From Deltaproteobacteria bacterium (lineage in GTDB: Bacteria > Desulfobacterota > Desulfobulbia > Desulfobulbales > Desulfurivibrionaceae), in assembly GCA_021802645.1 (NCBI GenBank), contig JAJZRO010000012.1, forward strand, positions 18,395-75,771: 57,377 nucleotides of DNA. Reading direction: 5' to 3'. Shown here in pieces: positions 28,755 through 37,049 of this stretch. Under the pieces are notes generated by a model, which did not search any database, was not told where the DNA came from, and saw only the letters and a list, made by a program, of their open reading frames with translations. How positions within the stretch are numbered: position 1 is the first letter of the stretch; the number at the start of each line of letters is the position of its first letter. The position numbers and the translations under genes were made by a program.

Positions 28755-29958
28755 CCACGGCGCCGCAACCATCGCCTATCTCGACTGCTTCTCCGGTATT
28801 GCCGGCGACATGCTGCTCGGCGCGCTCCTCGATGCCGGCCTGCCGGCGGAGGTGCTCACCGACCAGCTTGCCCTCTTGCCGCTCACCGGCTATGCGCTGC
28901 GGGTGGAAGAGCGAAAGAATGGCGCCATCCGGGCAAAACAGCTCACGGTGGAGGTAACGGCAGACCAGCCCCACCGCACCTGGCCGCAGATTCGGGCGAT
29001 GATCGCGGAGAGCGCCCTGGTGGCCGGAGTGAAAGAAAAGGCGCTGGCGGTCTTTGGGGTGCTTGCCGAGGCGGAAGGCAGGGTGCACGGCGTCAGCCCG
29101 GAGGCGGTCCACTTCCACGAGGTGGGGGCGGCGGATGCCATCGTCGATATCGTCGGCGCGGCCATCGGCCTCGAATATCTCCACATCACCACCCTTCTCG
29201 CCTCGCCGCTGCCCATGGGGCGCGGCTGGGTGGAGTGCGCCCACGGCCGGCTGCCGCTCCCCGCACCCGCCGTGGTGGAGCTGCTCAAGGGCGTGCCGAC
29301 CTACGGCGTGGAACTCGCGCAGGAACTGGTCACCCCGACCGGCGCGGCCATGGCCAAAGCACTCTGCCAGGGCTACGGCCCCATGCCCCCTATGACCATC
29401 GCTACGGTGGGCTACGGCAGCGGCACGCAACAGCTTGCCAACGGCCAGCCCAACCTCTTGCGGCTGATCCTCGGCCAGAGCCGGGAGGTGCAGGAAGCAC
29501 AAACAGTGGAGGTCATCGAGACCCACCTCGACGACTGGGCGCCCGAGGGCTTCCCCTATCTCTGCGAACAGCTCTTTGGCCTCCAGGCCCTCGACGTGGC
29601 CTTGGCGCCCATCCAGATGAAAAAAGGCCGGCCCGGCTTTCTGCTCACCGTGCTTGCTGATCCGGCCCACGCGCTGGCGATCAAGCAGTGCATTCTGAGC
29701 GAGACCACGGCCATTGGCCTGCGCTACCACACCGCCCAACGGTTCACCCTGCCGCGCCAGCTCGGCAGTGTGGCCACGCCGTGGGGCGCCATCACCGTCA
29801 AACGGGTGGAGACCCCCACCGGGGTGGTGCTCTACCCGGAATACGAATCCTGCCGGGCAGCCGCCATCGCGCATGGGGTGCCGCTCAAGGCGATCTACGC
29901 CCACATCAGCGGCCCGACCGCCGATGCCTTCATCCCCAAGGAACACTCCCATGGATAA
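28747..29958 (+). CDS. larC: Nickel-pincer cofactor (NPN) biosynthesis protein LarC
   Basis: The 403-residue protein starts IAYLDCFSGIAGDMLLGAL, the LarC N-terminal signature, with VHFHEVGAADAIVDI and PTGAAMAKAL, and a C-terminal half beginning ETHLDDWAPEGF. LarC inserts nickel into the pincer cofactor, CTP-dependently. In Lactobacillus plantarum the two halves are joined by programmed frameshifting; here they are one uninterrupted frame. larB, larE and a LarA-type client are not in the window. It overlaps the VTT gene upstream and pgpA downstream. Confidence 0.93.
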   Translation: MSDHGAATIAYLDCFSGIAGDMLLGALLDAGLPAEVLTDQLALLPLTGYALRVEERKNGAIRAKQLTVEVTADQPHRTWPQIRAMIAESALVAGVKEKALAVFGVLAEAEGRVHGVSPEAVHFHEVGAADAIVDIVGAAIGLEYLHITTLLASPLPMGRGWVECAHGRLPLPAPAVVELLKGVPTYGVELAQELVTPTGAAMAKALCQGYGPMPPMTIATVGYGSGTQQLANGQPNLLRLILGQSREVQEAQTVEVIETHLDDWAPEGFPYLCEQLFGLQALDVALAPIQMKKGRPGFLLTVLADPAHALAIKQCILSETTAIGLRYHTAQRFTLPRQLGSVATPWGAITVKRVETPTGVVLYPEYESCRAAAIAHGVPLKAIYAHISGPTADAFIPKEHSHG

Positions 29959-30421
29959 AGTGCTGATGCTCATCGCCAGCGGCCTGGGCCTCGGCTACCT
30001 GCCCATTGCCCCTGGCACCTGGGGCACGCTCCTCGCCTTTCCCATCCAGTTTCTCTTGCTCTATCTCGGCCTGGCCCCAATGCCTTACGCGCTGACCCTG
30101 ATTGGCCTCTTCTTCCTCGGCGTCGGCGCGGCCGGTTCGGCGGAAAAAATCCTCGACCGTGCCGATCCCGGCCTGGTGGTGATCGACGAGGTGGTGGGCA
30201 TGCTCATCGGCCTCATCAGCGTGCCCATGACCCTGCCGGCCTGGGGGCTCGCCTTCTTCGTCTTCCGCTTCTTCGACATCCTGAAACCCTACCCCATCCG
30301 CCTCATCGACCAACGCTGCCATGGCGGGGTCGGCATCATGCTCGACGACGTGCTGGCCGGCCTCTACACCCTCGCCATCATGCAGCTTGCAATTCGGCTC
30401 GTTCCGGCACTCACCAACTAA
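29951..30421 (+). CDS. pgpA: Phosphatidylglycerophosphatase A
   Basis: The 156-residue integral membrane enzyme has the PgpA motifs YLPIAPGTWGTL, VVIDEVVGMLI (metal-binding acidic pair), FFDILKPYPI and GIMLDDVLAGLY, with three to four membrane helices. It dephosphorylates phosphatidylglycerophosphate to phosphatidylglycerol. It overlaps larC by 8 nt and ends the plus-strand operon that begins near def. Confidence 0.96.
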   Translation: MDKVLMLIASGLGLGYLPIAPGTWGTLLAFPIQFLLLYLGLAPMPYALTLIGLFFLGVGAAGSAEKILDRADPGLVVIDEVVGMLIGLISVPMTLPAWGLAFFVFRFFDILKPYPIRLIDQRCHGGVGIMLDDVLAGLYTLAIMQLAIRLVPALTN

Positions 30422-30574
30422 TCCCCTTTTTTCTGTTTGGCGTCCTCGAAAAAATCTGCCACCATGGTGAGTAGATCCTTTCAGTCAGGCAAATACACGG
30501 ATTCTGTAGCGCACCGTATTAGCCCATTCTGTCTCATACGATATTAGAACTCGGACGAAGAAAGGAGCCGAATA

Positions 30575-31951
30575 ATGGGATTTCGTTTTAGACGCAGCAT
30601 TAGAATAGCTCCTGGGTTGAGAGTCAATGTCGGGAAACGCGGCGTTAGTCTTTCGGCGGGTGTCAGAGGCGCGTCGGTGACCGTTGGCCCTCGCGGAACC
30701 TATACTAACGTAGGCATACCGGGAACCGGTATTTCGTACAGGGAGAAAGTCGGCGGCGGCTCGGAACAACGACGTACCGCGAGAACCCAACAAAGACTCG
30801 AAAGAGAATACGAACGACTTGAAAGAGAACGAATACGACAGGAGGCATTATCGAAAATCAAACTGAGCCTCGATAAGGAAACGGGCGAATTGCAGATAGA
30901 AAACTCTTTTGGTGGTCCTCTGTCGAGACAAGATCTCAAGCTTGTTTGGGACCAGAAAAGAAGTGCCATTTTAGAATGGCTGCAACAACAAGCCGAGGAA
31001 ATCAACGGTGACGTTGAAATGCTCACGTCTATACACCATGATACGCCTTCTCCCAACTCAGAACCTGAATACGAAATAGTACCTTTTGATGAACCGTCCC
31101 CAGAACAACCGAAACAACCGGAGGCAACATCCAAACCGCAGCTCAGACTAATGCCGCCCTTGGGATTCTTTGCGAGACTCTTCAAAAACAAGAGGTCGAC
31201 ATACGAGAAGCAACAACAGCAACTCCGTGAAGAACATGAGAGGGCTCTACTCTTCTGGGAAGAGACGGAAAGGAAAAAGATTGAGGACTATCAAACTCGG
31301 CTCCAAGAACACGCGGATTTGAAAAAGGACTGGGAAAACCGTAGGAACGACTATGAGGCAAAGGAAGCTGATAAGAAAGCCTCATTCCACGAACTTCTGC
31401 GAACAAGTGAAGAGGTAATGAACAAAACCCTGGAGGATGCTCTCAATTCGCTGTCGTGGCCGCGAGAAACGCTTGTTTCTTATCAGATCACAAACCAGGG
31501 CCAGCGAGTATGGCTTGACGTTGATCTGCCTGAAATAGAAGACCTGCCGCAGAAGGTCGCATCCGTGGCATCTACAGGCAAGAAATTGAACGTAAAGACT
31601 AAGGCTGTAAAACAACTGCAACTGGAGTACGCCCAGCATGTTCATGGTATAGCTTTTCGCCTTTTGGGCACCGTTTTCGCTACGCTTCCCACTGCGGACA
31701 CGGTTGTAATATCGGGGTTTTCCCAGAGGCTCGACAGTTCCATTGGAAGGATACGTGACGACTACCTTTTCAGTGCAAAAACAAAAAGAGGGCAATACTC
31801 AAACATAGACTTCGATGCCTTGGACAAGGTCAATCCCGTGGATGCTTTGGGGGGATTCGAGATTAGGCGCAAACTCACAACTGCCGGCGTATTCAAAGCA
31901 ATTGATCCCTTTGAACCACAAGAGGGAGTGGGGTCGGGTCTTGAAATGTAA
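30575..31951 (+). CDS. DUF4236 domain protein with long coiled coil
   Basis: The 458-residue protein begins MGFRFRRSIRIAPGLRVN, then GKRGVSLSAGVRGASVTVG and GTYTNVGIPGTGISY, the DUF4236 signature (residues 1-55). A charged helical stretch follows (about 65-100), then a Pro/Glu-rich linker (about 160-185) and another coiled coil rich in Glu/Lys/Gln (about 205-280). The last 150 residues are mixed alpha/beta and unassigned. It starts at ATG behind AAGGAG. Base composition is clearly AT-richer than its neighbours, suggesting acquisition. Function unknown. Confidence 0.8.
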   Translation: MGFRFRRSIRIAPGLRVNVGKRGVSLSAGVRGASVTVGPRGTYTNVGIPGTGISYREKVGGGSEQRRTARTQQRLEREYERLERERIRQEALSKIKLSLDKETGELQIENSFGGPLSRQDLKLVWDQKRSAILEWLQQQAEEINGDVEMLTSIHHDTPSPNSEPEYEIVPFDEPSPEQPKQPEATSKPQLRLMPPLGFFARLFKNKRSTYEKQQQQLREEHERALLFWEETERKKIEDYQTRLQEHADLKKDWENRRNDYEAKEADKKASFHELLRTSEEVMNKTLEDALNSLSWPRETLVSYQITNQGQRVWLDVDLPEIEDLPQKVASVASTGKKLNVKTKAVKQLQLEYAQHVHGIAFRLLGTVFATLPTADTVVISGFSQRLDSSIGRIRDDYLFSAKTKRGQYSNIDFDALDKVNPVDALGGFEIRRKLTTAGVFKAIDPFEPQEGVGSGLEM

Positions 31952-31952
31952 G

Positions 31953-32033
31953 ATGGCAAAACGTGACTTCCCTCCCATCCATCCCGGCGAGATTCTGCTG
32001 GCGGAGTTCCTTGAGCCGCAAGGTCAGCCTTAA
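31953..32033 (+). pseudogene. Remnant of a HigA-type antitoxin gene
   Basis: The frame reads MAKRDFPPIHPGEILLAEF followed by LEPQGQP and stop. IHPGEILLAEFLEPQG is the characteristic N-terminus of HigA/VapI-type XRE antitoxins, which normally continues into a helix-turn-helix of about 70 residues. One base out of frame the following text reads SLKLAA, resembling the expected continuation, so a frameshift plus deletion has broken the gene. No toxin gene is adjacent. Confidence 0.7.
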
Positions 32034-32104
32034 ACTGGCAGCCTGACACAACTTGCCAGGGGTTCCAGACACCGCCCGGAACACGGCCGGGGGAGGAAGG
32101 CATC

Positions 32105-32410
32105 ATGGCGCCAAAATCCAAAGCAAGGCAGTCTGAACGGTGGTCGGCACGGGTGACGCGGGAAAGCAACGCCCTCGACCTGGAGGCGGGGGTCTTCACC
32201 TGGCCAGACCCCAGAAAGATCGCGCTGTCGCTCAAACGGTCGGCCGAGAGCAGCACCCGCCGCAAGGCTCCGCCCTTCCGCTCCGCCATGTCGATGCTGG
32301 TCTTCTACATCAACCGGGCGGGCAGGAACCTGAACCAGGATCAACTGGATGTTCTGGAACAGGCCAAGGAGGAACTGCGCCTCCTCTACGGCAAGGGCAG
32401 TAAGGGTTGA
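32105..32410 (+). CDS. DUF3175 domain protein
   Basis: The 101-residue protein matches DUF3175 along its length: RWSARVTRESNALDLE, GVFTWPDPRKIALSLKRSAE, RSAMSMLVFYINRAGRNL and LDVLEQAKEELRLLYG. The function of the family is unknown. Starts at ATG behind GGAGGAAGG. It is followed by an alkyltransferase gene after about 50 nt on the same strand. Confidence 0.88.
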   Translation: MAPKSKARQSERWSARVTRESNALDLEAGVFTWPDPRKIALSLKRSAESSTRRKAPPFRSAMSMLVFYINRAGRNLNQDQLDVLEQAKEELRLLYGKGSKG

Positions 32411-32458
32411 GGGTTCGTCGCGACCAGCTGTCGGTCTTCACGCGCAGGAGGATCAGGG

Positions 32459-33028
32459 ATGCACCACACCATCATCGAGACAACGCCGTTCGGGCCGGTG
32501 GTGCTGCTCTGGACGCGGCGCAACGACAGGCCCAAGATCGTCCGCGTGCTGCTCTCGGCCCCCGGCCTATCGGCAATCGCGCAGGCCGCCCGGCTCTACC
32601 CCGATGCCGTTGCCGCCTCCTGCCCGGAGCTCGATGCCATCGCCTCTGCCATCCAAAGGATGCTGGCCGGCGAGGCGGTCGAAATCCCGCTCACGATAAC
32701 GGATCTGGCGCAGTGTTCCCCCTTCCAACAGGCGGTGCTGCGGGCCGAATACCGGATTCCGCGGGGCGCGGTCAGCACCTACCGACTCATCGCGGCCCAC
32801 ATCGGGGTGCCGACCGGGGCGCGGGCAGTGGGCACCGCCCTGGCGCACAACCCCTTTCCGCTGATCGTGCCCTGCCATCGCGCCATCCGCTCGGACCGTC
32901 AGTTGGGCGGCTTCCAGGGCGGGGTCACCATGAAGCAGGCGCTTCTCACCCAGGAGGGTATCCCTTTTGATGCGGCCGGCCGGGTGGCCTGTGCGCACTT
33001 CCATTACGAGCAAAGGCAGCGCGGCTGA
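32459..33028 (+). CDS. Methylated-DNA--protein-cysteine methyltransferase
   Basis: The 189-residue protein ends in an Ogt/MGMT domain: SPFQQAVLRAEYRIPRGAVSTY, the DNA-binding RAVGTALAHNPFPL helix and the active site VPCHRAI, followed by LGGFQGG. The alkyl group of O6-alkylguanine is transferred irreversibly to the Cys of PCHR. The N-terminal about 80 residues are the less conserved Ogt cap. Starts at ATG behind GGAGGATC. Confidence 0.93.
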   Translation: MHHTIIETTPFGPVVLLWTRRNDRPKIVRVLLSAPGLSAIAQAARLYPDAVAASCPELDAIASAIQRMLAGEAVEIPLTITDLAQCSPFQQAVLRAEYRIPRGAVSTYRLIAAHIGVPTGARAVGTALAHNPFPLIVPCHRAIRSDRQLGGFQGGVTMKQALLTQEGIPFDAAGRVACAHFHYEQRQRG

Positions 33029-33040
33029 ACCCCGAATTGC

Positions 33041-33136
33041 TCAGCCGCTGGCCGACTGGATCGCCTCCAGCTCCTCCCAACGGGCATAGGCAGTAGCCAA
33101 CGCCGCCTCCACCTCCGCCACCTGCGCCTTGCGATC
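33041..33136 (-). pseudogene. Detached second copy of the uup 3' end
   Basis: The minus strand encodes about 31 residues ending AYARWEELEAIQSASG and stop, nearly the same as the C-terminus of the intact Uup protein (AYARWEELEAIQSAGG) 0.7 kb away. The 40 nt at 33051-33090 equal 33764-33803 with one mismatch; further upstream the two diverge in DNA but keep similar coiled-coil coding (VAEVEAALAT against VATLEQELAA). It has no start and no domain of its own. The toxin-antitoxin pair lies between the two copies. Confidence 0.75.
33051..33090. repeat. Direct repeat, copy 1 (uup 3' end)
   Basis: A 40-nt segment beginning GCCGACTGGATCGCC is repeated in the same orientation at 33764-33803 with a single mismatch. 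The two copies flank the toxin-antitoxin genes. Confidence 0.85.
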
Positions 33137-33171
33137 CGGCTTATTCCCGTGGCAATCAACTGAAATCCTTC

Positions 33172-33207
33172 TTGACATACCATTAAGAATATAGGCATTA
33201 TATGTCA
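33172..33207 (+). promoter_or_regulatory. Promoter and inverted-repeat operator of the toxin-antitoxin pair
   Basis: A consensus -35 TTGACA (33172-33177) is followed after 18 nt by CATTAT (33196-33201). Perfect 7-nt arms TGACATA (33173-33179) and TATGTCA (33201-33207) form an inverted repeat spanning the promoter and touching the toxin start codon. This fits autorepression by the antitoxin. The inferred transcript would begin at or next to the ATG, so the toxin mRNA may be leaderless. Confidence 0.6.
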
Positions 33208-33491
33208 TGTGGCGCATTGAGGAACATCGCCAGGTTGACAAGCAACTTTCCGGTTCCGTGCCGCTGGAAATTTTGAAACGCTACGAAAAATGGAAGGATA
33301 TCGCCATGATTTCAGGCCCGGCAGGATTGCGTGCCATCAAAGGCTTCCACGACGAGGCATTGACTGGCGAATGGAAGGGGCACCGCTCTTCCCGCCTGGG
33401 CCTGCAATGGCGGGTCATCTACCGCGTTGTTGCTGACGCATTCCTGGTTCAGGTGGTGCACGTCACCCCGCATGAGTATCGGAGGCGCTGA
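33207..33491 (+). CDS. RelE/HigB-family toxin
   Basis: The 94-residue basic protein matches the RelE/ParE fold: LKRYEKWKDIA, FHDEALTGEWKGHRSSRLGLQWRVIYR and the closing VVHVTPHEYRRR, where the last basic/His residues correspond to catalytic positions of RelE-type ribosome-dependent mRNA interferases. It precedes its antitoxin (toxin-first, as in higBA); the antitoxin ATG begins 1 nt after the stop. There is no good ribosome-binding site because the promoter runs up to the start. Confidence 0.85.
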   Translation: MWRIEEHRQVDKQLSGSVPLEILKRYEKWKDIAMISGPAGLRAIKGFHDEALTGEWKGHRSSRLGLQWRVIYRVVADAFLVQVVHVTPHEYRRR

Positions 33492-33492
33492 C

Positions 33493-33753
33493 ATGAAGGA
33501 ATTTCGTCCCGCCAAGAAACGGGTTGAGGTATCGGTAGGCGAATCGGTCCGTATCATCCGCGAATTGCAGGAACTGAGTCAGAACCAGCTCTCCGTGCTG
33601 ACCGGCATCCCGCAATCCACCCTCTCGGCCATTGAAAATGGTCGGGTGAATCTCGGCGTGGAACGGGCCAAGGTGCTGGCCCGCGCCCTCAAATGCCATC
33701 CGGCGGTACTGCTCTTCCCTGGCTGGGATACCTCGCTTGAGTCGGCGGCCTGA
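33493..33753 (+). CDS. XRE-family antitoxin (HigA-like)
   Basis: The 86-residue protein is a helix-turn-helix of the XRE type: VGESVRIIRELQELSQNQLSVLTG, then IPQSTLSAIENGRVNLGVERAKVLARAL. It should neutralise the upstream RelE-like toxin and bind the palindrome at the promoter. GGAGG lies 8 nt before the ATG, so the antitoxin is well translated. Its stop abuts the stop of the convergent uup gene. Confidence 0.9.
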   Translation: MKEFRPAKKRVEVSVGESVRIIRELQELSQNQLSVLTGIPQSTLSAIENGRVNLGVERAKVLARALKCHPAVLLFPGWDTSLESAA

Positions 33754-35652
33754 TTACCCGCCAGCCGACTGGATCGCCTCCAGCTCCTCCCAGCGGGCAT
33801 AGGCTGCGGCCAATTCCTGTTCCAGGGTTGCCACCCGTTCCTTGGCCTTGCTGATGACGCTGCTCTCCTGCTGATAGAAGGTCGGTTCGGCCATGTCGGC
33901 GTAGAGCTGCGCCTGCTCCGCCTCCAGGGCCTCGATCTTCCCTGGCAGTTCCTCCAGTTCCCGCGCCTCCTTGAAGGTCAACTTGCGCGGCCCGCTGGGC
34001 TTGGTCTTTTTCCTCTCCGCCTTGGGTACTGCCGCTGGCGGCTCGGCCGCCTTGGGCTGCGGCCGCTGGACAAGCCAGTCGTCGTAGCCGCCGGCATACT
34101 CCTGCACCCGGCCCCCCTCCTCGAAGACCAGGGTGGAGGTGACCACGTTGTTCAAAAAGGCGCGGTCGTGGCTCACCAGCAGCAGGGTGCCGGAGAAATC
34201 GAAGAGCAGCTCTTCGAGCAGTTCCAGGGTCTCGGCGTCGAGGTCGTTGGTGGGCTCGTCCATCACCAGGACGTTGGCCGGCTTGGCCAGGAGTTTCGCG
34301 AGCAGGAGGCGGTTACGTTCGCCGCCGGAAAGAACCTTGGCCGGGGTGCGGGCGCGCTCCGGGGTGAAGAGGAAATCCTGGAGATAGCCGATGATGTGGC
34401 GGGGCCGGCCGTTGATGACCACGGTGTCGTTGCCCTCGCCCACGTTGTCGAGCACGGTCTTCTCCTCGTCGATCACCGCCCGCTGCTGGTCGAAATAGGC
34501 GACCGCCAGGTTGGTGCCGAGCCGCACCGTACCCTGCTGGGGCGCAAGCTCCCCGAGGAGCAGGCGCAGCAGGGTGGTCTTGCCGGCGCCATTGGGGCCG
34601 ATAATGCCCACCTTGTCGCCGCGCAGGATGGTGGTGGTCAGCTCGCGGATGATGGTTTTCTCGCCATAGCCGCAGGAGACCCCTTTGACCTCGACGACCA
34701 GCTTGCCGGAGGACTCCGCCTCCTGGAGCTGGAGGCGCGCGGTGCCGGTGCGCTCCCGCCGCTGACGCCGCTCCTCACGCAACGCCTTCAAGGCCCGCAC
34801 CCTGCCCTCGTTTCTGGTGCGTCGCGCCTTGATGCCCTGGCGAATCCACACCTCCTCCTCGGCCAGCTTCTTGTCGAACTTCTTCTGCTGGCTCTCTTCG
34901 GCAGCCAGCTCCTCCTCGCGGCGGCGCAGGTAGTTGGCATAATCGCCGGGCCAGCTGGTGAGCCGGCCCCGGTCGAGGTTGACGATGCGGGTGGCGAGCT
35001 TTTGGAGGAGCATGCGGTCGTGGGTGACGAACATGAGGGCGCAACGGGCGCTGAGGAGGAACTCCTCCAGCCAGGTGATGGCGGCGATGTCGAGGTGGTT
35101 GGTGGGCTCGTCAAGCAGCAGCAGATCGGGCTCGCTCACCAGGGCTCGGCCCAGCAGCACCCGGCGCTTCAGGCCGCCGGAGAGGGTGGCGAAATCGAGA
35201 TCGGCATTGAGGCCAAGCCGGGAGATCACGCTCTCCACCCGCTGCTGCGCCTGCCAGCCGTGGGCGGCGTCGAGCCGGTGCTGGAGGGCGTCGAGTTCGG
35301 CGAGCAGGGCCTCGTCGTGGCGTGCCGCCAGCTCGTGCGCCACGCTATGATGGCGGATGAGCAGTTCCTGCAATTCGCCGAGGCCGGCGGCAATCACCTC
35401 GTAGATGGTGCCGGCAATCTTCGCCGGCACCTCCTGACTGAGGCGCGCCAGCTTGAGCCCCTGCTGGCGGACCATGGTGCCGCTGTCCGGCGTAAGCTCG
35501 CCGCTGATGCACTTCATGAGCGAGGACTTGCCCTCGCCGTTGCGGCCAATGAGGCAGACCCGCTCGCCCGGCTCGATCTGGAGATTGACGCCGTAGAGCA
35601 CCGGCAGACCGCCGAAACTCAGGGTGATGTCTTGCAGGGAAAGCAGTGGCAT
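33754..35652 (-). CDS. uup: ABC-F ATPase Uup
   Basis: The 632-residue soluble protein has two ABC domains: Walker A GRNGEGKSS with signature LSGGLKRR and LLLDEPTNHLD, then GPNGAGKTT with LSGGERNR and VMDEPTNDLD. Between them lies a Lys/Arg-rich linker. The C-terminal about 80 residues form the DNA-binding coiled coil typical of Uup (KLTFKEARELEELPGKIEALE, then YQQESSVISKAK). The length is close to E. coli Uup (635). The start is taken at MPLLSLQDITLSFG; a TTG 14 codons upstream is less likely. Uup binds branched DNA and ribosomes. The last codons are duplicated at 33041-33136. Confidence 0.95.
   Translation of the reverse strand: MPLLSLQDITLSFGGLPVLYGVNLQIEPGERVCLIGRNGEGKSSLMKCISGELTPDSGTMVRQQGLKLARLSQEVPAKIAGTIYEVIAAGLGELQELLIRHHSVAHELAARHDEALLAELDALQHRLDAAHGWQAQQRVESVISRLGLNADLDFATLSGGLKRRVLLGRALVSEPDLLLLDEPTNHLDIAAITWLEEFLLSARCALMFVTHDRMLLQKLATRIVNLDRGRLTSWPGDYANYLRRREEELAAEESQQKKFDKKLAEEEVWIRQGIKARRTRNEGRVRALKALREERRQRRERTGTARLQLQEAESSGKLVVEVKGVSCGYGEKTIIRELTTTILRGDKVGIIGPNGAGKTTLLRLLLGELAPQQGTVRLGTNLAVAYFDQQRAVIDEEKTVLDNVGEGNDTVVINGRPRHIIGYLQDFLFTPERARTPAKVLSGGERNRLLLAKLLAKPANVLVMDEPTNDLDAETLELLEELLFDFSGTLLLVSHDRAFLNNVVTSTLVFEEGGRVQEYAGGYDDWLVQRPQPKAAEPPAAVPKAERKKTKPSGPRKLTFKEARELEELPGKIEALEAEQAQLYADMAEPTFYQQESSVISKAKERVATLEQELAAAYARWEELEAIQSAGG
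33764..33803. repeat. Direct repeat, copy 2 (uup 3' end)
   Basis: This copy forms the last codons of the intact uup gene and matches 33051-33090 with one mismatch in 40 nt. Confidence 0.85.
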
Positions 35653-35726
35653 GGCAGGGGTTGTAAACCGTTCCCGCACCCTTGGCAAGGGCAAAGAGCG
35701 CTGGCATGAGGCGAAGGGAGAGGGGG

Positions 35727-37049
35727 CTAGGGGAAAGTCACGGTGACGCGCAGTCCCGTCCGGTGTTGCGCATCGGCATCATCGAGGCGAACGGTCGCCC
35801 CCAGGCGGTCGGCAATGGTCCGGACGATGGATAACCCGAGCCCGGAGCCCATGGTATCGTTGCCCAGGAGTCGGTAGAACGGATCAAACACCCGCTGGCG
35901 CTCGGCCGCCGGAATCCCCGGCCCGGTGTCCTCGATCTGCACGATGATACCTTCGCTGCCTGTCCGCACGGAGAGATCGATCCTGCCGCCGTCCGGGGTA
36001 TAGCGGATGGCGTTTTCCACCAAATTTTTAATCAGTATTTCCAGATCCGCGGCCGGGGCCATAATCGTGGGGTCCTCCGCGCCGGTCACGCCGATATCGA
36101 TGTTCTTGGCCTCGGCCAGCGGCAACAACCCCTCCAGAATCTGACGAAACACCTTCTGGATCGAGAGTCCTTCCGCGCGGGCCGGGGAAGTCTCCTGGAT
36201 GCGGGCCAGGGTAAGCAGTTGCTCGACCAGCCCCCGTGTCCGCTGGAGAGCCCTGTCTAAGGCGCGCAACTCTTCCCTGGCCGGCTCCGGCAGCGCCGCA
36301 GTACCCAACCGCTCTGCCTGGAGGGAAAGCGCGGTCAAGGGGGAACGCAATTCGTGCGCGGCATCCGCCACAAAACGGCGTTGCATCGCCACCGAACGGG
36401 CCACCAGCGAGAGCAGCCGGTTGATGGCCGCCACGAAGGGCTGGATTTCCGTGGGCACGCCGGCGGCGGCAATTTCACGCAGGTCGTTTTCGGAGCGTTG
36501 CCCCAGTTCCGACGCCATCCTCGTGAGGGGGCTGAACATCTTTTTGATCAGGTAGCCCACCAGCAGGAGCAGGATCGGGATGAGGATCAGGAAGGAGAGC
36601 ACGGTCTGCAAGGCGCTGTTGCGGGCGATTTCATCCCGCACGGCGACTTGCTGGCCCACGGCTATCCGCGCGCCGGACGCCAGCGTCTTGACGAAAACCC
36701 GCCAGGGAACCTGCTGCACCGTGACAGTCTGGATGCCGTCAGGCAGATTTACCGGCAGCCCGGGAAGCTCGCCGGCTGTTTTGGAGGATGCGGCAACGGG
36801 CGCGCGCAAGAGCTGGACCACAACCCGGGTTTCCGGGTCCGGATCCGCGACGTTCGGTGCCCCCTCGAAGTGGGTAACCTGCAAGCGCTGGCGATGGATG
36901 AGAGCGGCCATCTGCCGCAGCTGGTCGTCCTGAAGCTCGATCGCCTCCTGAAAGGCCGATACAAAGGAAAAGACACCGGTAGCCACCGCAACCGCCAGAA
37001 TGGCCAACGAGAGCCAGAGCGACAGGCGAAACTGCAACGACCGGCTCAT
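35727..37049 (-). CDS. Membrane sensor histidine kinase (QseC/TctE-like)
   Basis: The 440-residue kinase has two membrane helices (about 12-33 and 153-175) enclosing a periplasmic sensor region of about 115 residues, a HAMP-like linker, the H-box FVADAAHELRSPLTAL, N-box NLVENAIRYTPDGG, G1 EDTGPGIP and G2 GSGLGLSI. It starts at MSRSLQFRL, overlapping the response-regulator stop as ATGA. It should phosphorylate that regulator. The operon also encodes a PepSY protein and a COG4705 membrane protein, which suggests an envelope or metal-related signal; this is inferred from neighbours. Confidence 0.93.
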   Translation of the reverse strand: MSRSLQFRLSLWLSLAILAVAVATGVFSFVSAFQEAIELQDDQLRQMAALIHRQRLQVTHFEGAPNVADPDPETRVVVQLLRAPVAASSKTAGELPGLPVNLPDGIQTVTVQQVPWRVFVKTLASGARIAVGQQVAVRDEIARNSALQTVLSFLILIPILLLLVGYLIKKMFSPLTRMASELGQRSENDLREIAAAGVPTEIQPFVAAINRLLSLVARSVAMQRRFVADAAHELRSPLTALSLQAERLGTAALPEPAREELRALDRALQRTRGLVEQLLTLARIQETSPARAEGLSIQKVFRQILEGLLPLAEAKNIDIGVTGAEDPTIMAPAADLEILIKNLVENAIRYTPDGGRIDLSVRTGSEGIIVQIEDTGPGIPAAERQRVFDPFYRLLGNDTMGSGLGLSIVRTIADRLGATVRLDDADAQHRTGLRVTVTFP

